Below are positions 29,868 to 41,553 of a stretch of 64,000 nt of DNA, piece by piece. The translations under genes and the position numbers were made by a program. The notes beneath the pieces are model-generated. The model was not told the DNA's origin and did not search any database. It saw only the letters and a program-made list of their open reading frames with translations. Position 1 is the first letter of the stretch. Each line of letters begins with the position of its first letter. The DNA is taken from positions 372,001 to 436,000 of the forward strand of contig CAJNOP010000010.1 of assembly GCA_905250075.1 (NCBI GenBank), written 5' to 3'. Origin of the DNA: Rotaria sp. Silwood1. Taxonomy: Eukaryota > Rotifera > Eurotatoria > Philodinida > Philodinidae.

Positions 29868-30932
29868 ATGACGACTCCAACCTCGTTTCGCATTTGTCTC
29901 GAAAATACAGCCTGTAAGTTTTATTTGGAAATTAAAAATGGTTATCATACAACAGCAGCTCTTCTCCATATGGACGAAAATCGGCATGAAAAAATTCACT
30001 GTGAGTATGGCGAGCAGTGTGATGCATTTACTCGTCTAAATGAGAATGGGTATCAACAACAAGATATTGGGCATTGTACAGTGTATTTTCATACAAGAAA
30101 ACGCGGTGACCTTACTGTGGAAGAAAATATGGGTTTGAAAAAATTTATATCCGCTTATCAAAAATGGCATTATGTTCATAGAGTAGAATGTCGGGTAAGC
30201 ACAAATCTGGGCAACGAAGGTGATCTTATCTCTGAATTGAACAAAAATGGTTTCGGTCATGTAATGCTCCCCAAAGGCGGACAGTATGCATCTTTGAATG
30301 ATGTTGCACATGAGAAATTGAAACATCCAAGACATTTGAGGATGGGCTCACCTCTTAACCATGATCAAATGCTTGCAATTATATTGTACACAGATACAAT
30401 GGTTTACGCTGATCTACGTTGGGATGAGATACTTTACTGTCAACAAAATCCATTCCTACCAGACGATAATTGGCATCACCAAAAATGGCCGATATTTGGT
30501 GCGATATTGGACTCAGCTATTCGGCTGTTAGATAAACATGATGAAAGCGAAAATCGTCCTCCAACAGTATATCATGGTTTAAGAGATATCAAAATGGATC
30601 AATCCATATTTAACAATCATGGTAGAGATAAAAGTGATCAGCACTTCAAGTATGGTACATTTGTGAGTACATCGTGGGATAAAGAAGTATCACTTAGTTT
30701 TATTGGTGGAACAGGGTGTTTATTAGTAATCGATACAAGTGAAATACCCGATAGTGGTCAACGATTGGTTGGTGCTGATGTATCATGGATATCCAAGTTT
30801 CCTCAGGAAAGTAAGTTTTTAATTGCGAGGAAACCAACATTTGAAATAAAAGCTATAGAATTTGATTCTGAACGAAATTGTCAGGTAGTGAGAGTAGAAA
30901 ATGGGCACAATTTATACTCCAATTCTGAATAA
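29868..30932 (+). CDS. ADP-ribosyltransferase with N-terminal PBZ-like zinc finger
   Basis: 354 residues, single exon. The C-terminal half is an arginine-specific-type ADP-ribosyltransferase fold, which uses NAD+: LYTDTMVYADLRWDE (173-187), TVYHGLRDI (233-241), GTFVSTSWDKEVSLSF (263-278, with the STS motif), and ESKFLIARKPTFEIKAIEF (314-332). The residues expected for the R-S-E triad are not all in canonical form, so catalytic activity is uncertain. The N-terminus has C-x5-C-x17-H-x5-H (C45, C51, H69, H75) within CEYGEQC and HCTVYFHTRKRGD. This resembles a poly(ADP-ribose)-binding PBZ finger with a longer spacer. Bdelloids carry many such transferases. There is no signal peptide, so an intracellular role is likely. 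The neighbours do not suggest an operon-like partner. It is more GC-rich than the core genes of the window. Confidence 0.82.
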   Translation: MTTPTSFRICLENTACKFYLEIKNGYHTTAALLHMDENRHEKIHCEYGEQCDAFTRLNENGYQQQDIGHCTVYFHTRKRGDLTVEENMGLKKFISAYQKWHYVHRVECRVSTNLGNEGDLISELNKNGFGHVMLPKGGQYASLNDVAHEKLKHPRHLRMGSPLNHDQMLAIILYTDTMVYADLRWDEILYCQQNPFLPDDNWHHQKWPIFGAILDSAIRLLDKHDESENRPPTVYHGLRDIKMDQSIFNNHGRDKSDQHFKYGTFVSTSWDKEVSLSFIGGTGCLLVIDTSEIPDSGQRLVGADVSWISKFPQESKFLIARKPTFEIKAIEFDSERNCQVVRVENGHNLYSNSE

Positions 30933-31796
30933 AAAGACTGTCAGGATGATTCCTACCTGATATTAATATGAAGAATAACCGAGCCACTTTGTTTTCACAC
31001 AATGACGCATGTTATATCGATCACGGTCCGTAAGAAGGATGGGATGTGGTCAAAAAGAGACGATTCACATCAACGTCACTCTTTCTCTTCATCTATTTGT
31101 TATATGTACGCATCATCATGTACTCACCATTTTTTTTTCTCTCTATTGGTCCTACTTTCTATTATTTTTTGTCATGTGTCTATTTTTTGAATCAAGAATA
31201 AACACACTACTTAATGCAATTCTTTACTACGTAACAAAGAGATAGTTCATTTCATTTGTTTTACTTGTACTACATAGAATATCTATACTTTGTATCTGCA
31301 ATTACGTGATCAAAAAGCGGTAGAGCAGTTGAATCCGATGTGTGCGTTTCTTGGCATCAACATGCTATCATAGATCACTCTGATAGTTGGGTATCTCTAA
31401 TTATAAATTTACAGATAATCCATATTAAACTCAACGGAAGAATTTCGCACATTGGAACTCGGCAATTCTTTCAAATTGATATAAGCCCAAAAAAAAGATG
31501 CATTCATTTCGAAACGTAACGTTCCTTTTAAAGTGGTTGCTTCTTATTGAGACAAATGAATAGAAAGAAAAAGAAAGGATATTAATTTAATGTATCACAC
31601 TTTGTTTTTCTTCTCTTTCTTTACTCTCTTCATACCCTTTTTTCCTTTTTTCTTCTTATCAGTGTGTCTACTCAGTTTCTATTTCTGTAAAAAAGTTGTA
31701 TTGTCGCTTTTATTTGCACTCTTAAAATTCTTACAAGCGCGCACTGCAACGCGCCATTATTACATTGATAAAAAATTGTGAAATACTTTCCATCAA

Positions 31797-31804
31797 TGAC
31801 GTCA
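31797..31804. promoter_or_regulatory. Perfect CRE/ATF palindrome TGACGTCA
   Basis: TGACGTCA lies about 120 bp upstream of an ATG-opened frame at 31923 whose product is not recognised. It is the second of three such sites in this window, the others being at 25948 and 54523. Regulatory meaning is inferred from the motif only. Confidence 0.3.
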
Positions 31805-34155
31805 CTTCTAGCCTGATAAAAGAAAATTTGAAAAATATCTTCATTTCATCTTTTCAATCGGTTTAGTTTCGAATTTTTCACGAGAGCATTACCTTGTTCT
31901 GTGTTCTATCTCTTATCGGCAAATGGTTGTAGTGGTCTTAACAGGCAATAACTTTCATTCAACATATATTACGGTCAAATCGATCGACCTACAAGCAGTT
32001 TTAAAATGTTTCGTAGATGTCGATGTCAAGCCAAATATGAGGCACCATTGGTGCTACAAAGAAGTTCTAGTGGTGATCGAACTAACAAAAGACGAGAAGC
32101 TGGCAATCCGAGTCCAAAAACTAGATGCTTAAGTCTTTCTTTTATTCACTTCATTATTCAATGCTGTCTTTTCTGTCATACAAAACGTGAACACGTCTTG
32201 ATGCAATTTACTCTGATCACTGAGAAGACTTTTGTATATAATTATCGGTATTCACTTTCGCCTATGCTAACATTTGATATTGTATTGAGTTCTATCGGGA
32301 TTTAAATTTTACGAACGTAAAGAATCTATCCAGTGCTGAATTGTAGTGCTCATCATTGAATAAAATCGATAATGATCATCTTTTCTCAAGTGATTCGGTA
32401 TTGAAATAGTTGAAACGAACTTCTATATTTTCTATTCAAAGACATTGACAAAATTATCTTTAATTTCTTCTGATCAAGTATTAAATAATCGTTTCTTCAT
32501 GTCATTTTCGATTCGAAATACCGATTCAGACCAATTCTCACCTAAAAACACCAATTTGATGTCGTTTCGCATGGAATTAAGACAAAACATATGGAAATAG
32601 ATTGAGTCTGTTTTTTCATATATAGATACAACATTTGTACGTGTAGGCAAACTCGACAAGAGTTATTCAATCTATTGAAAGTTCGAATAAATTATCACTA
32701 CATTCGACAATAGCCTCTAATTGATCAGTCCATTTTCAAATGTGATTTTTCACATTAGTTCATCAATAGTGGCCAACCAAGCTTGATAAATGTCGGATCA
32801 GGTGATTGAACAGGGAGCGACAAATAGTTTTGGTAAGGCTTGATAAAGATAGTGATCATCAAAATTCCCACACAACATTTTAAAAATCACACTAGAAATA
32901 TATCCAAGTATAAAAACCGAGCCCAACCTAAAAACAAAATTTACGACCGCTCAATAGCGCATAATGAGCTTGGGTGTGGATGTAGCGAGCGAGGGCAAGA
33001 CTAAATGTTGACATAAGTAAGTCTATTCTTCAGTCGCTGGTTATCAACAACTATTCAATGTTAACATCATCTACCCACCCTCAAGTTTTGAGCAATGGTG
33101 ATGATCTTAAACTGAATCGATCAGTTACAGCACAGGCAAACTTGTTCTTACATGATTCTGTGAAGAGTCACTATGTATTGACGGAAACACACAGTATTGT
33201 CAAAAATTGTTGAAGGCCTTTCATATTACACTTTTATGGTCTACTTTATTGCTAGAACACAGTTATGCTCCAAACCATAGCTTTTAAAAAAGTGTAGATA
33301 ATCTCTTCCGATACTTATACATTCGTGCTTACGCGATAGTACTACTCATGGATGTCAGTTTGTGATGTTTATAGGGTAGTTGGAAAAAACCTGTTAAAGG
33401 CAGTGCAGAATGTATCATTCTGTATTTGCTTATCAGTTTGGTTTCACAGAAAAAGACATATTCCAGTGCACTCTACAGAAGCACTTAAATTTTATGCCAG
33501 TCAATGAAGCTGTGTTGCACTTCGTGGATAAATAGTGTGACGAAGGCTGACCTTTCATATCTTCTAACTAAATACCATGACATACCTATTAGTAACGAAA
33601 ATAAAAAGTTCAACTGAAAAAAATAGTCTTCATATTGTAGGTATTGATCACACACATACTGAGGCTAACCCCATCTACTGCCTCCCACTTTTATTCGTTC
33701 TACAACACTCGTGATTCGCTTGGCTTTTTCTTCTGTTTCTTCCTAGTTTACTCACACCATTCGTGTATAGCACTTGTACAGCCTCAAGTGATCGGTCTTT
33801 TCCAAACAATACAACAGCTGCTGGTTGATGTAAAACTGCGTAATAGAACAGCCGATGAACACAAAACAGAATCGATCCATCAAGTACATTTATATTTCAT
33901 CGATTCAGACGATATCAAATCCTGAGTGCGTATGACACTTTTTGCATACAGAAGATGTCAGGCAAACAAGTTTAAACAACATATGTACTTCCCATAGCTA
34001 GCCTACAGATGTCTGGAGTGAGAGAAACAGAGAGCAAGAAGTCATCGATGAAGTAATGAAGATCTTCGTGTAAAATTATGGCATAGAGAACACGAGAAAC
34101 TTTCGAGTTCCTCTAACGTAAGAAAACGAAAACTTTTTCACTATTTTTAAATGAG

Positions 34156-34179
34156 CCCCCCCCCCCCCCCCCCTCCCCC
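34156..34179. repeat. Poly-C tract
   Basis: Eighteen consecutive C residues, one T, then five C. This is striking in DNA that is around 70% AT. The complementary G run could form a G-quadruplex. Exact length is likely to vary between reads or alleles. Confidence 0.85.
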
Positions 34180-35258
34180 GTAGCAGTGTAAATAGAATAA
34201 GAAAACGTTCAGGATTTTTCGAAACTTAGCAGTCAGTGCATTCAATTGAACCAACTTTTTCAGTTCCACACTTACGAATTTTCGTTATAATGAAAAAAGC
34301 TTTTGTAAGAGAATGCCAGTATAAGCGTGAAATAAATACCCTCATCCACATTTCCAACATGCCAATCATGCTTTTCAGCCTTACGGTTTGAGATGAATGA
34401 GTAATTAACGGTTAGTTTTTGATTCAAAAATCTTTTTTCAAAAAATAAAATGTACAGATTTTCGCCATGATAAAAATTCCTAAAGTAGTACACTAGCCAG
34501 TGGAGGCCACATCGTGCTGAGCTCACTCAGTAAGGCTACTCAGCCATTCTTCATCTTCTATAAAAAAAAATTCTGACTAAAGAAATATGATACTTTTCTT
34601 TGTGTGGAATCAGACAAAGAAGAAGGATCGATAAGGCTTTCGTTAGATAGAATAGATCCAAGCCTCTTTTTTTTGGATGTAGTCTTGATCCACATGACAA
34701 TTTAAAAAAATTTCGCTTTCTGACTTATTGTAAAAGTTTTTGAAAAAACTAAGATGATATTCTCTAATTGGCGAGATTGATTCTCTGTACTTTCGTAAAA
34801 ACGAAACAAAAACTTTTTAGGTTACGTGAGGGGATAGTTGTAAAAAGTCCCGATGTCAAGTCGAGGCAAATAACTTGACGGATGTTGTATACCATATTAG
34901 GCTTGCTATCACTATTCTGTAACTGGTTAGTGGCTCTAACACCATTCTAAAGATCTGATAAATGCTGATGCTTAGACTTTAGTTTTATAAGGAAAAGTCT
35001 TTCATATATATCGCAGAAAATCATACAGAACATAAATTATGATGGAAACTAGAGTATTATTTCTATGATTGTACATCTTTTGTTTTTGAATAACCTTACT
35101 TATCAATGACTAATTCACTTTTCTCATATCTGTATCTTGGATATGCAAAACAATAAATCGCTACAGGAATTAATCTTGATTGAATTTTTAGATAAAACTA
35201 TCTAGACGAAACTATTCACATTAATTGCGCTATCTCACTTTCAACAACAATACTTGAC

Positions 35259-37987
35259 ATGAGAGACACACTAACAGAACCCTTCACTTCATCAAAACAA
35301 TCGCTAAATGATGGAAAACAAACTCTCGAATCTTCGACGCAATTCGAGGATTTGAAGCCATTTGTACAGTGCAATAAGACTGATGCTGAGAAAGAACTCT
35401 TTTATTCTAAGACTTCCATTTTAAACAGTCAAACATGCAGGAGCTGCGATCAAGTGCAGTCGAGTACTGAGAAAAACTGTCAAAAACAAGTAGAATCTGA
35501 GTGTTCAAACTCCCGAGTACATGGTGAGACTCTGTGTAAGGTATCAACATCGGATGAGTGCAAAGTTACATCGCACGGTATCCATGGGTTAACTAAGATT
35601 ATAGAAAGATGTCGACGTATTACTACACAACCAGGCGTTCACTCTGTTAATTTTTTGGAAGCAGCTGGATTTCATTACACACATGTTGGCGATACAGCTC
35701 GATGCAATGATTGTCAACTAGAAGTGGCTAGTTGGACATTGGATATGAATCCGTTTTCAGTTCATGCACAACGTAGCCCAAATTGTAAATTCGTTAAATC
35801 TATTAAATCATCGACTGAAGTCTTATCCTTCACTTCGTCTCATACATCAACAGCTATTAATATTGATTTACCAACTACTGATTCCAGTAAAGAAGAAGAT
35901 ATGCCTTCTAAACGTCAGAAAATAGAAGCAACCAGCAGGAGTATTGAGACACCTCCTTTTGTCGAAGTGGAAATGGTGAAAAAAGTACGTCGTCAGACAT
36001 TCTCGCATTGGCCACATCGAACTTCACCATCTCAAACACAAATGATCCAAGCTGGCTTTTTCAATTGCAATGTTGGCGATCGGGTTATCTGTATCTATTG
36101 TAACCTTATTTGTCAACAATGGACACCACATACAGACGACCCATGTGAAGTGCATAAAACGCTTTCGCCTAAATGTCCTTTTGTCGTCAATATGTTAATA
36201 CGCCGTGAAGCCACGCCTCCATCAATTATCAATCTGAGTTCCGTGACCAACGGAACATCAGCAGTTGCTGGTGTTGTCGACGCATTTCGCTCACATGAAA
36301 TTGTGCTTGCCGCTGCTTGCAACTCATATTATATAGAAATTCCAAAACGTCATCAATCATTTGCTACATGGCCCAACGAACCACTTCCATCTGTTGATGA
36401 TCTCGTTCGTGCCGGATTCTTTTATAACGGCACTGGAACGATAGTTACGTGTTTCTACTGCAATGGTTCGTTGCAGAATTGGGGTGCGAACGATAATCCT
36501 ATAATTGAGCATGCTAGGTGGTTTCCGCATTGTGGATATGCAAAGCAACTTTGCGGAGATGATCTATATCGAAAAATTCAGGAGTCCAAACGAAGCGTAC
36601 AAGGTTCGTTTTCTAAAATTTTTGACTGCTAAACAAAATGATGAAGTGACTCTGTTGTTTTGCTTCTAGAACGTACTAAACCCAAGGAACCAACCAACAA
36701 TGTTACTAGTGGTGCGCAAAAATTGCAAATATCGGATGAAAGTACATTGTCACGCTTGGTGGCTGCTCGCCTAGATTTACCTATATCGCAAAATTTGCTT
36801 AACCAAAATTTCAAATTATCAATAATTAAACGTTGTTGGGAGGATCAACTTCGGTTGAAATGTATGTAAAAAAAAGATTATGTTTACAACGATAACATGA
36901 AATAAAATACCTACAATCACTGTTGTTGTTTTTTTAGTGGATGATTTTGTTGCCGATTGCGATCTATTGATGGCTTGCATTATTCTACAGAAACAAATCA
37001 ATTGTATCAACGGCAAAAAAGAAAATATCATAGTACCAAGTATTAAAATGCGACAAATGCGAGAGGCATTCGTACCAGGTATTTTTCTTACATAAAAAAG
37101 AATCAGTTTAGCGAGTACGAATCTCCTCGTCGGTTTTCTCTTCGTTATGGGCATCAAAATAAAGTAAGAATCAACTTATTGATGTAGATAAGTATATACG
37201 ACATGTCCTGCTAACGTAATCGACCGTGACTGAAAACAATAACTTACATAAAATATCAATGGAAAGGGCAATATTTACTTATTTACCTCAATAAGTGGAT
37301 GTGCGACTTTGGCGATGCATTTATCTATAAAAAAAGTCTTATGCACACAAAAAAAGTATGACATCTGATAGAGCTAGTGTATTCATAATCTAAATATTTG
37401 TCTAACATCTCGTACATTTTGTAACGCAATCATAAAATCAGTATTTTGAGATCGCAATTCAAGGCTAAATAAGAAGTTCAAATGTCTCGCTTAATAGCTT
37501 CACAATCATGTTTCACAAAAGAAAAGAGAACATCAATTAACTATTTATTACTGCGTAGTAGAGCTTAAATATCATTCGTATAGTCCAAATCATATGATAT
37601 AATTATTATCTAGAAATTCTTCCTGCACAATCCTCGACAGCGTCTTCTGCTGCAATGGTCTCAATGAGTTCATCGAACGCTTCTGATGTTGAAATGACCA
37701 CTACGTCTGAATCATCTCCTAGCCAATCCAACTCAAGAACACTCGTAGATCGAACCATTGAAGAAACAAAAATGTCCAAGAAAACTCCAATGAGTACCAA
37801 TGCTCGGCCTATCCAAACAGCGAATACAGTTTCAACGAGTCCATGTGCATTGTGTCTGACCGAAGACAAGACTCTGGCTTGTGTTCCATGTGGTCATCTG
37901 GCCACGTGTGTCCCATGTGGGCATTCACTACGATCATGTCCAATATGTCGACAAAAGATAGACGCATTTATCCGCATATATATGTAG
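35259..37987 (+). CDS. Inhibitor-of-apoptosis protein: three BIR domains, UBA-like region, RING
   Basis: Four exons (35259-36603, 36670-36861, 36938-37078, 37614-37987), all in phase. IAPs restrain caspases and act as ubiquitin ligases. A polar, cysteine-bearing N-terminus (1-110) is followed by BIR1 (about 113-178; C149, C152, H169, C176), BIR2 (about 246-308; C278, C281, H299, C306) and BIR3 (about 364-428; C398, C401, H418, C425). Exons 2-3 encode a helical region like the cIAP UBA (LSRLVAARLDLPISQNLL, then DCDLLMACIILQK). The last exon is serine-rich and ends in a C3HC4 RING: CALCLTEDKTLACVPCGHLA, then SCPICRQKI. The layout matches cIAP without a CARD. The third intron is about 535 bp. 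Codon use is less AT-biased than in RRP9, MCM9 or GH78. Confidence 0.92.
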
Positions 37988-39841
37988 CTTCTTTATTTGC
38001 TTAATTCATAAGTGTGTGTATTTCTTCATTCACACTCATACCTTTCACATGTTCATAAACGTTATTTCTTGTACGATAAGTTCCTAAGCCAAATTTATCA
38101 TCTGTAAGTTTTCGTGAGTCATCGAAACCAAATCTTTTTATTTGTTTTAAGTAAATTGTGTGGTTTTTTTATAGAAAGTTGAACATCAGGAGAATTTAAT
38201 TCTTGCTGGTGTGCTTAGAACAGTTCAGTTTATTTTCGTCAGTAGCTTCTATTGTCAACTAACAGTTAATTTAAGTTTTCAGAGCAGTATCGTTCTTTTC
38301 CTGATATCTACATGTTGAGTATAAATAGCAAACAATCTTGCTTATCTGATGGGTTTTTCATTGCATTACTATTAAAATATTTTTTCCAAATGCAGCACAC
38401 TCTACAGAATAATAGTAAAGATTTCTTATGATAGAAAAAAATTTTTTTATTCACATGTGTGAACACAAAGTTGAACTTAGGTATAATTCAACTACCTGAT
38501 CCCTTATTAATTGATTGCATTGTTGATCCGATTTCATTACTTGTGAAGAAGCATTATTTAATGAGACGCCTATCGTATCATCCGAGTTGAGGAAAAATAA
38601 GGTAGGAAATTGTTGTTTAAATATTCACTGAACTACATTTGACAGCATTTATGTCACCCATATCAGTTTTCAAGCGATTCATAATTATGGCAACTTCGGA
38701 ATTTTTCCTTTTTTTTTCGTTTATTATACCGCATATGACAAAGATTACAAATGTTCAATACATTAATTTGCGACTTCATAGTTTGTATCAACGTAAACAT
38801 GGATAGGCACAGTAGTCTGAAAAGTTTAATATCAGAACTGCTATCCAACAGAGTTACACAAGGACAAGAACAGTTAGTTATTTTTAGAAAATTTTTAGTG
38901 TGCAAATATTTGTTTCATGACACAGTGACGGTAACATAAGATATGTCGAGTGTTCCTGCAATACTTATCTCTGAATGTAGGTGAGGGCGCGTATGTGTAT
39001 ACATCTATCCGGGGTGTGGATGTGAGATGCATGAGTGAAGTTGGATCTAGGTATAATTGTGGGAGTAGGTATGGCTAAGTGTTGGTGTGAATGGGTATGG
39101 GTATAATTGAATTTGGCTGTGACTTCACCTCATCCTCACATGCACACAGGTAAGTTAACATAATCAGAATAGAACAAAAATTCATTTTGCGGGATGTGAA
39201 TGTAGGTAGTTAAATGCCGTGCGCAGAAATATCAGTCAATTCATATCCAAAGCCATATCCAAAATTTTCGTAATACGCATAATTTATGTTGATAAACAAT
39301 TGAGACGACTATCAAGAAAATAAAGACAACCATCAAAAGTCACGATATTGATTTTCGATTTAGTTACCGTTACACGCACGCAATTTTTTGATGATCGATT
39401 AGACAATCAAATCGATAAACTTCGATCATAATATAATTGACAAAAATTTAAACTGATTTACCCTTTACTTAAAACTAAGAATAAAACAATTTTTTTGAAA
39501 GAGTATCAGACTATTTTGTTATAATGTCATTATGAATATCAATATTCGGATGTTTAGTTTATTCTTGATGAATAATTTAATCTTCTCCAATTTAAAAAAA
39601 ACCAAGGATAATAGTAAATGTATATGCCTAATAAAATCATTGCTTTTTTTCAATTATAAAACAAACGAAATAATTAATATACTTGTGCAATATTGAAACA
39701 GTATTTCTTCTTGAAAATTAACAAATAATAAAGAAACAAGAATAGATTACATTGAATATAGTACAACAGTGAGTTCATTAAACTGATGATGATTTCTAGA
39801 TAAGGGTTTTCCCAAATGCTATAAAGAACTTGATTGTGTAT
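37988..39841. other. Intergenic downstream of IAP
   Basis: About 1.85 kb. It includes the IAP 3' region and a G-rich hairpin at 39014-39147, listed separately. Frames at 38663-38939 overlap on both strands and look non-coding. Confidence 0.35.
39014..39147. repeat. G-rich hairpin with TGTGGATGTG / GGGTATGGGTAT words
   Basis: The left arm GTGTGGATGTGAG..GTGAAG (39014-39040) pairs imperfectly with CTTCACCTCATCCTCACATG (from 39123). The interior is rich in GTGGGAGTAGG and GGGTATGGGT words on the plus strand. It resembles degenerate TGTGGG telomere-type sequence folded back on itself. Confidence 0.5.
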
Positions 39842-40045
39842 TCAAGCGATACGATAAAATGATGTTTTGATGATCATATTAAGATGACGGCTAAAAAGCG
39901 GATGAACTAATAATTGATCAAATTGTTCATTAATATTCAAAAACCAATAAAAAGCATCGCCGATATTCAATTTGTTGAAAATGGTAAGTAACATTTCATT
40001 TGTCAAATTGAGTATATTCACATGATTATTATTGGAATCATGCAT
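39842..40045 (-). pseudogene. F-box protein gene fragment
   Basis: 67 codons reading MHDSNNNHVNILNLTNEMLL, then TIFNKLNIGDAFYWFLNIN and QFDQLLVHPLF. This matches the F-box pattern (L-P/T-N-E-x-L-x-x-I-F, then a DAFYWFLNIN-type helix) seen in large bdelloid F-box families. Those proteins usually run for several hundred residues; here the frame stops 20 residues after the F-box. It is either a truncated copy or the first exon of a gene whose remainder I could not join. An F-box would act as the SKP1-binding adaptor of a ubiquitin ligase. Confidence 0.5.
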
Positions 40046-41553
40046 GTCTAACTCATACTGTCTATTTGTATCAGTCTGTATATATCTGTCTTTTTCGTAT
40101 TGTCATTGGTGAAAACAATGAACAATAAATATTTATGTATAGACTTATTAAGCTATGATGAATAGGAAATAGTTTTTTTCCTTCTATCTAACATTTTCTA
40201 TCACAAGTCATTTGTGACTCATCCATCAAATCATTCTTTTTTTTGTCGAAATATTCATCATATAGTGTGCTTTTTCATACCACATAAGATTAGGTCAATT
40301 ACACAATAGACACTAATTGAAAGATTGTTAAATATATAGATTAATAAAAAGTTACCTTTGATTTTATTTGTTTTAATTCAAAAAATACGAAATATGAAAG
40401 TATCAGAAGCATAGACTATAGTTGGTTCTGTTGAATTCGGAGACTAGTAAACGTTAAAATTTAGCATCTTTTAGTATTAGAGCAGATATCGACGATTATA
40501 TTTACATGTTCGATTGCAGTTGCATGGCGAGAAGACTAAATAATGTCATAATCAATGATTTTATATAACTAAAGAAGCAAACTTTCCAATATTCTCCAGA
40601 ATTCTTTTGAGTATATTTCGAAGCTGGTTTGTTTAGATCAGAGCCATAATCAAGATTGTGACCACTAGAAAAGAAATCACTATCAGCCAAATGAAAGAAA
40701 AATTTGATCTTGCACAACTCTAGTCGAATCACCTGCCACTCATATCACTTCAAACCGAATATGATTAGCAAGAGGTGCTCACTCGATTTTTTATTTAATC
40801 AAATTGTCTTGCGACTGATATAGAAAAACGCAATTTTGCTATCTTTTCGATAGACAGACAATGGATCACTTTCTATTTGCAGATTTCTTAAATTAGATAA
40901 TTCAATATTCAATTCTTATCCTAGGTTACGAACACAAACATTTTCATTGTTTCACAAGTGTATCATAGTTAACTCAAAGATTATTTGATCCGAGTCATCG
41001 GTAAAATATCATGCTACTATCTGGAGAAAGAAGATCATTTACAATTTAAATTTATCTTAAAAATTTTCTTGACTTTAAATTGACGTAGAAAAGAATTGAG
41101 AAAAAAGAAAAGCTTCCATGTGAAGTTGATGGTGTACTCTTATCTCACAGCTACACCCTTACTATCAACGTCACTTGCCTCTTAAGACATGATGTTATCT
41201 TCTAGTAACATTTATTTGAATCTTTTTGAGCTCTTTCTTTTTCTTCTTCCATGGACAAATAGTTCACACGCTAATTTTTTCGAACTCAATGACATATTCT
41301 TTGTAAAATTACCTATTGATAACTATGAAAAAGTCATTATATCTGACAAAGACAATTATATCAATGAACAGGAGAAACATATTTCGATGTAATTATTCAG
41401 AAATTTTTGAAATTTTTTTTTCTTTTATATATTCAATAATTCAACCAGGATTTGTAAAGCTTTACTATTGAATACAGAAACAGAGAATGAGTTGATTAAC
41501 AATCTTATAGTTTATTTCTTCAAAAAAAAGTGAACTCAGTTTTACTAGTAGTC
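40046..41553. other. Intergenic, no supported gene
   Basis: About 1.5 kb. Frames at 40502-40732 (minus) and 41189-41392 (plus) have mixed composition but no recognisable domain, splice partner or start context. It ends at the inverted terminus of the 41554 element. Confidence 0.35.

Larger units (their letters stand above)
30933..35258. other. Large intergenic region between ADP-ribosyltransferase and IAP
   Basis: About 4.3 kb. It contains a CRE palindrome (31797), a poly-C tract (34156) and two weak coding traces: overlapping frames at 31923-32132 and 32006-32305 (the latter includes RCQAKYEAPLVLQRSS) and a frame whose end reads QVIGLFQTIQQLLVDVKLRNR (33780-33925). None is recognisable or joins by clear splice sites. 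The sequence just upstream of 31923 could be a promoter and first exon. Nothing else is supported. Confidence 0.35.
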
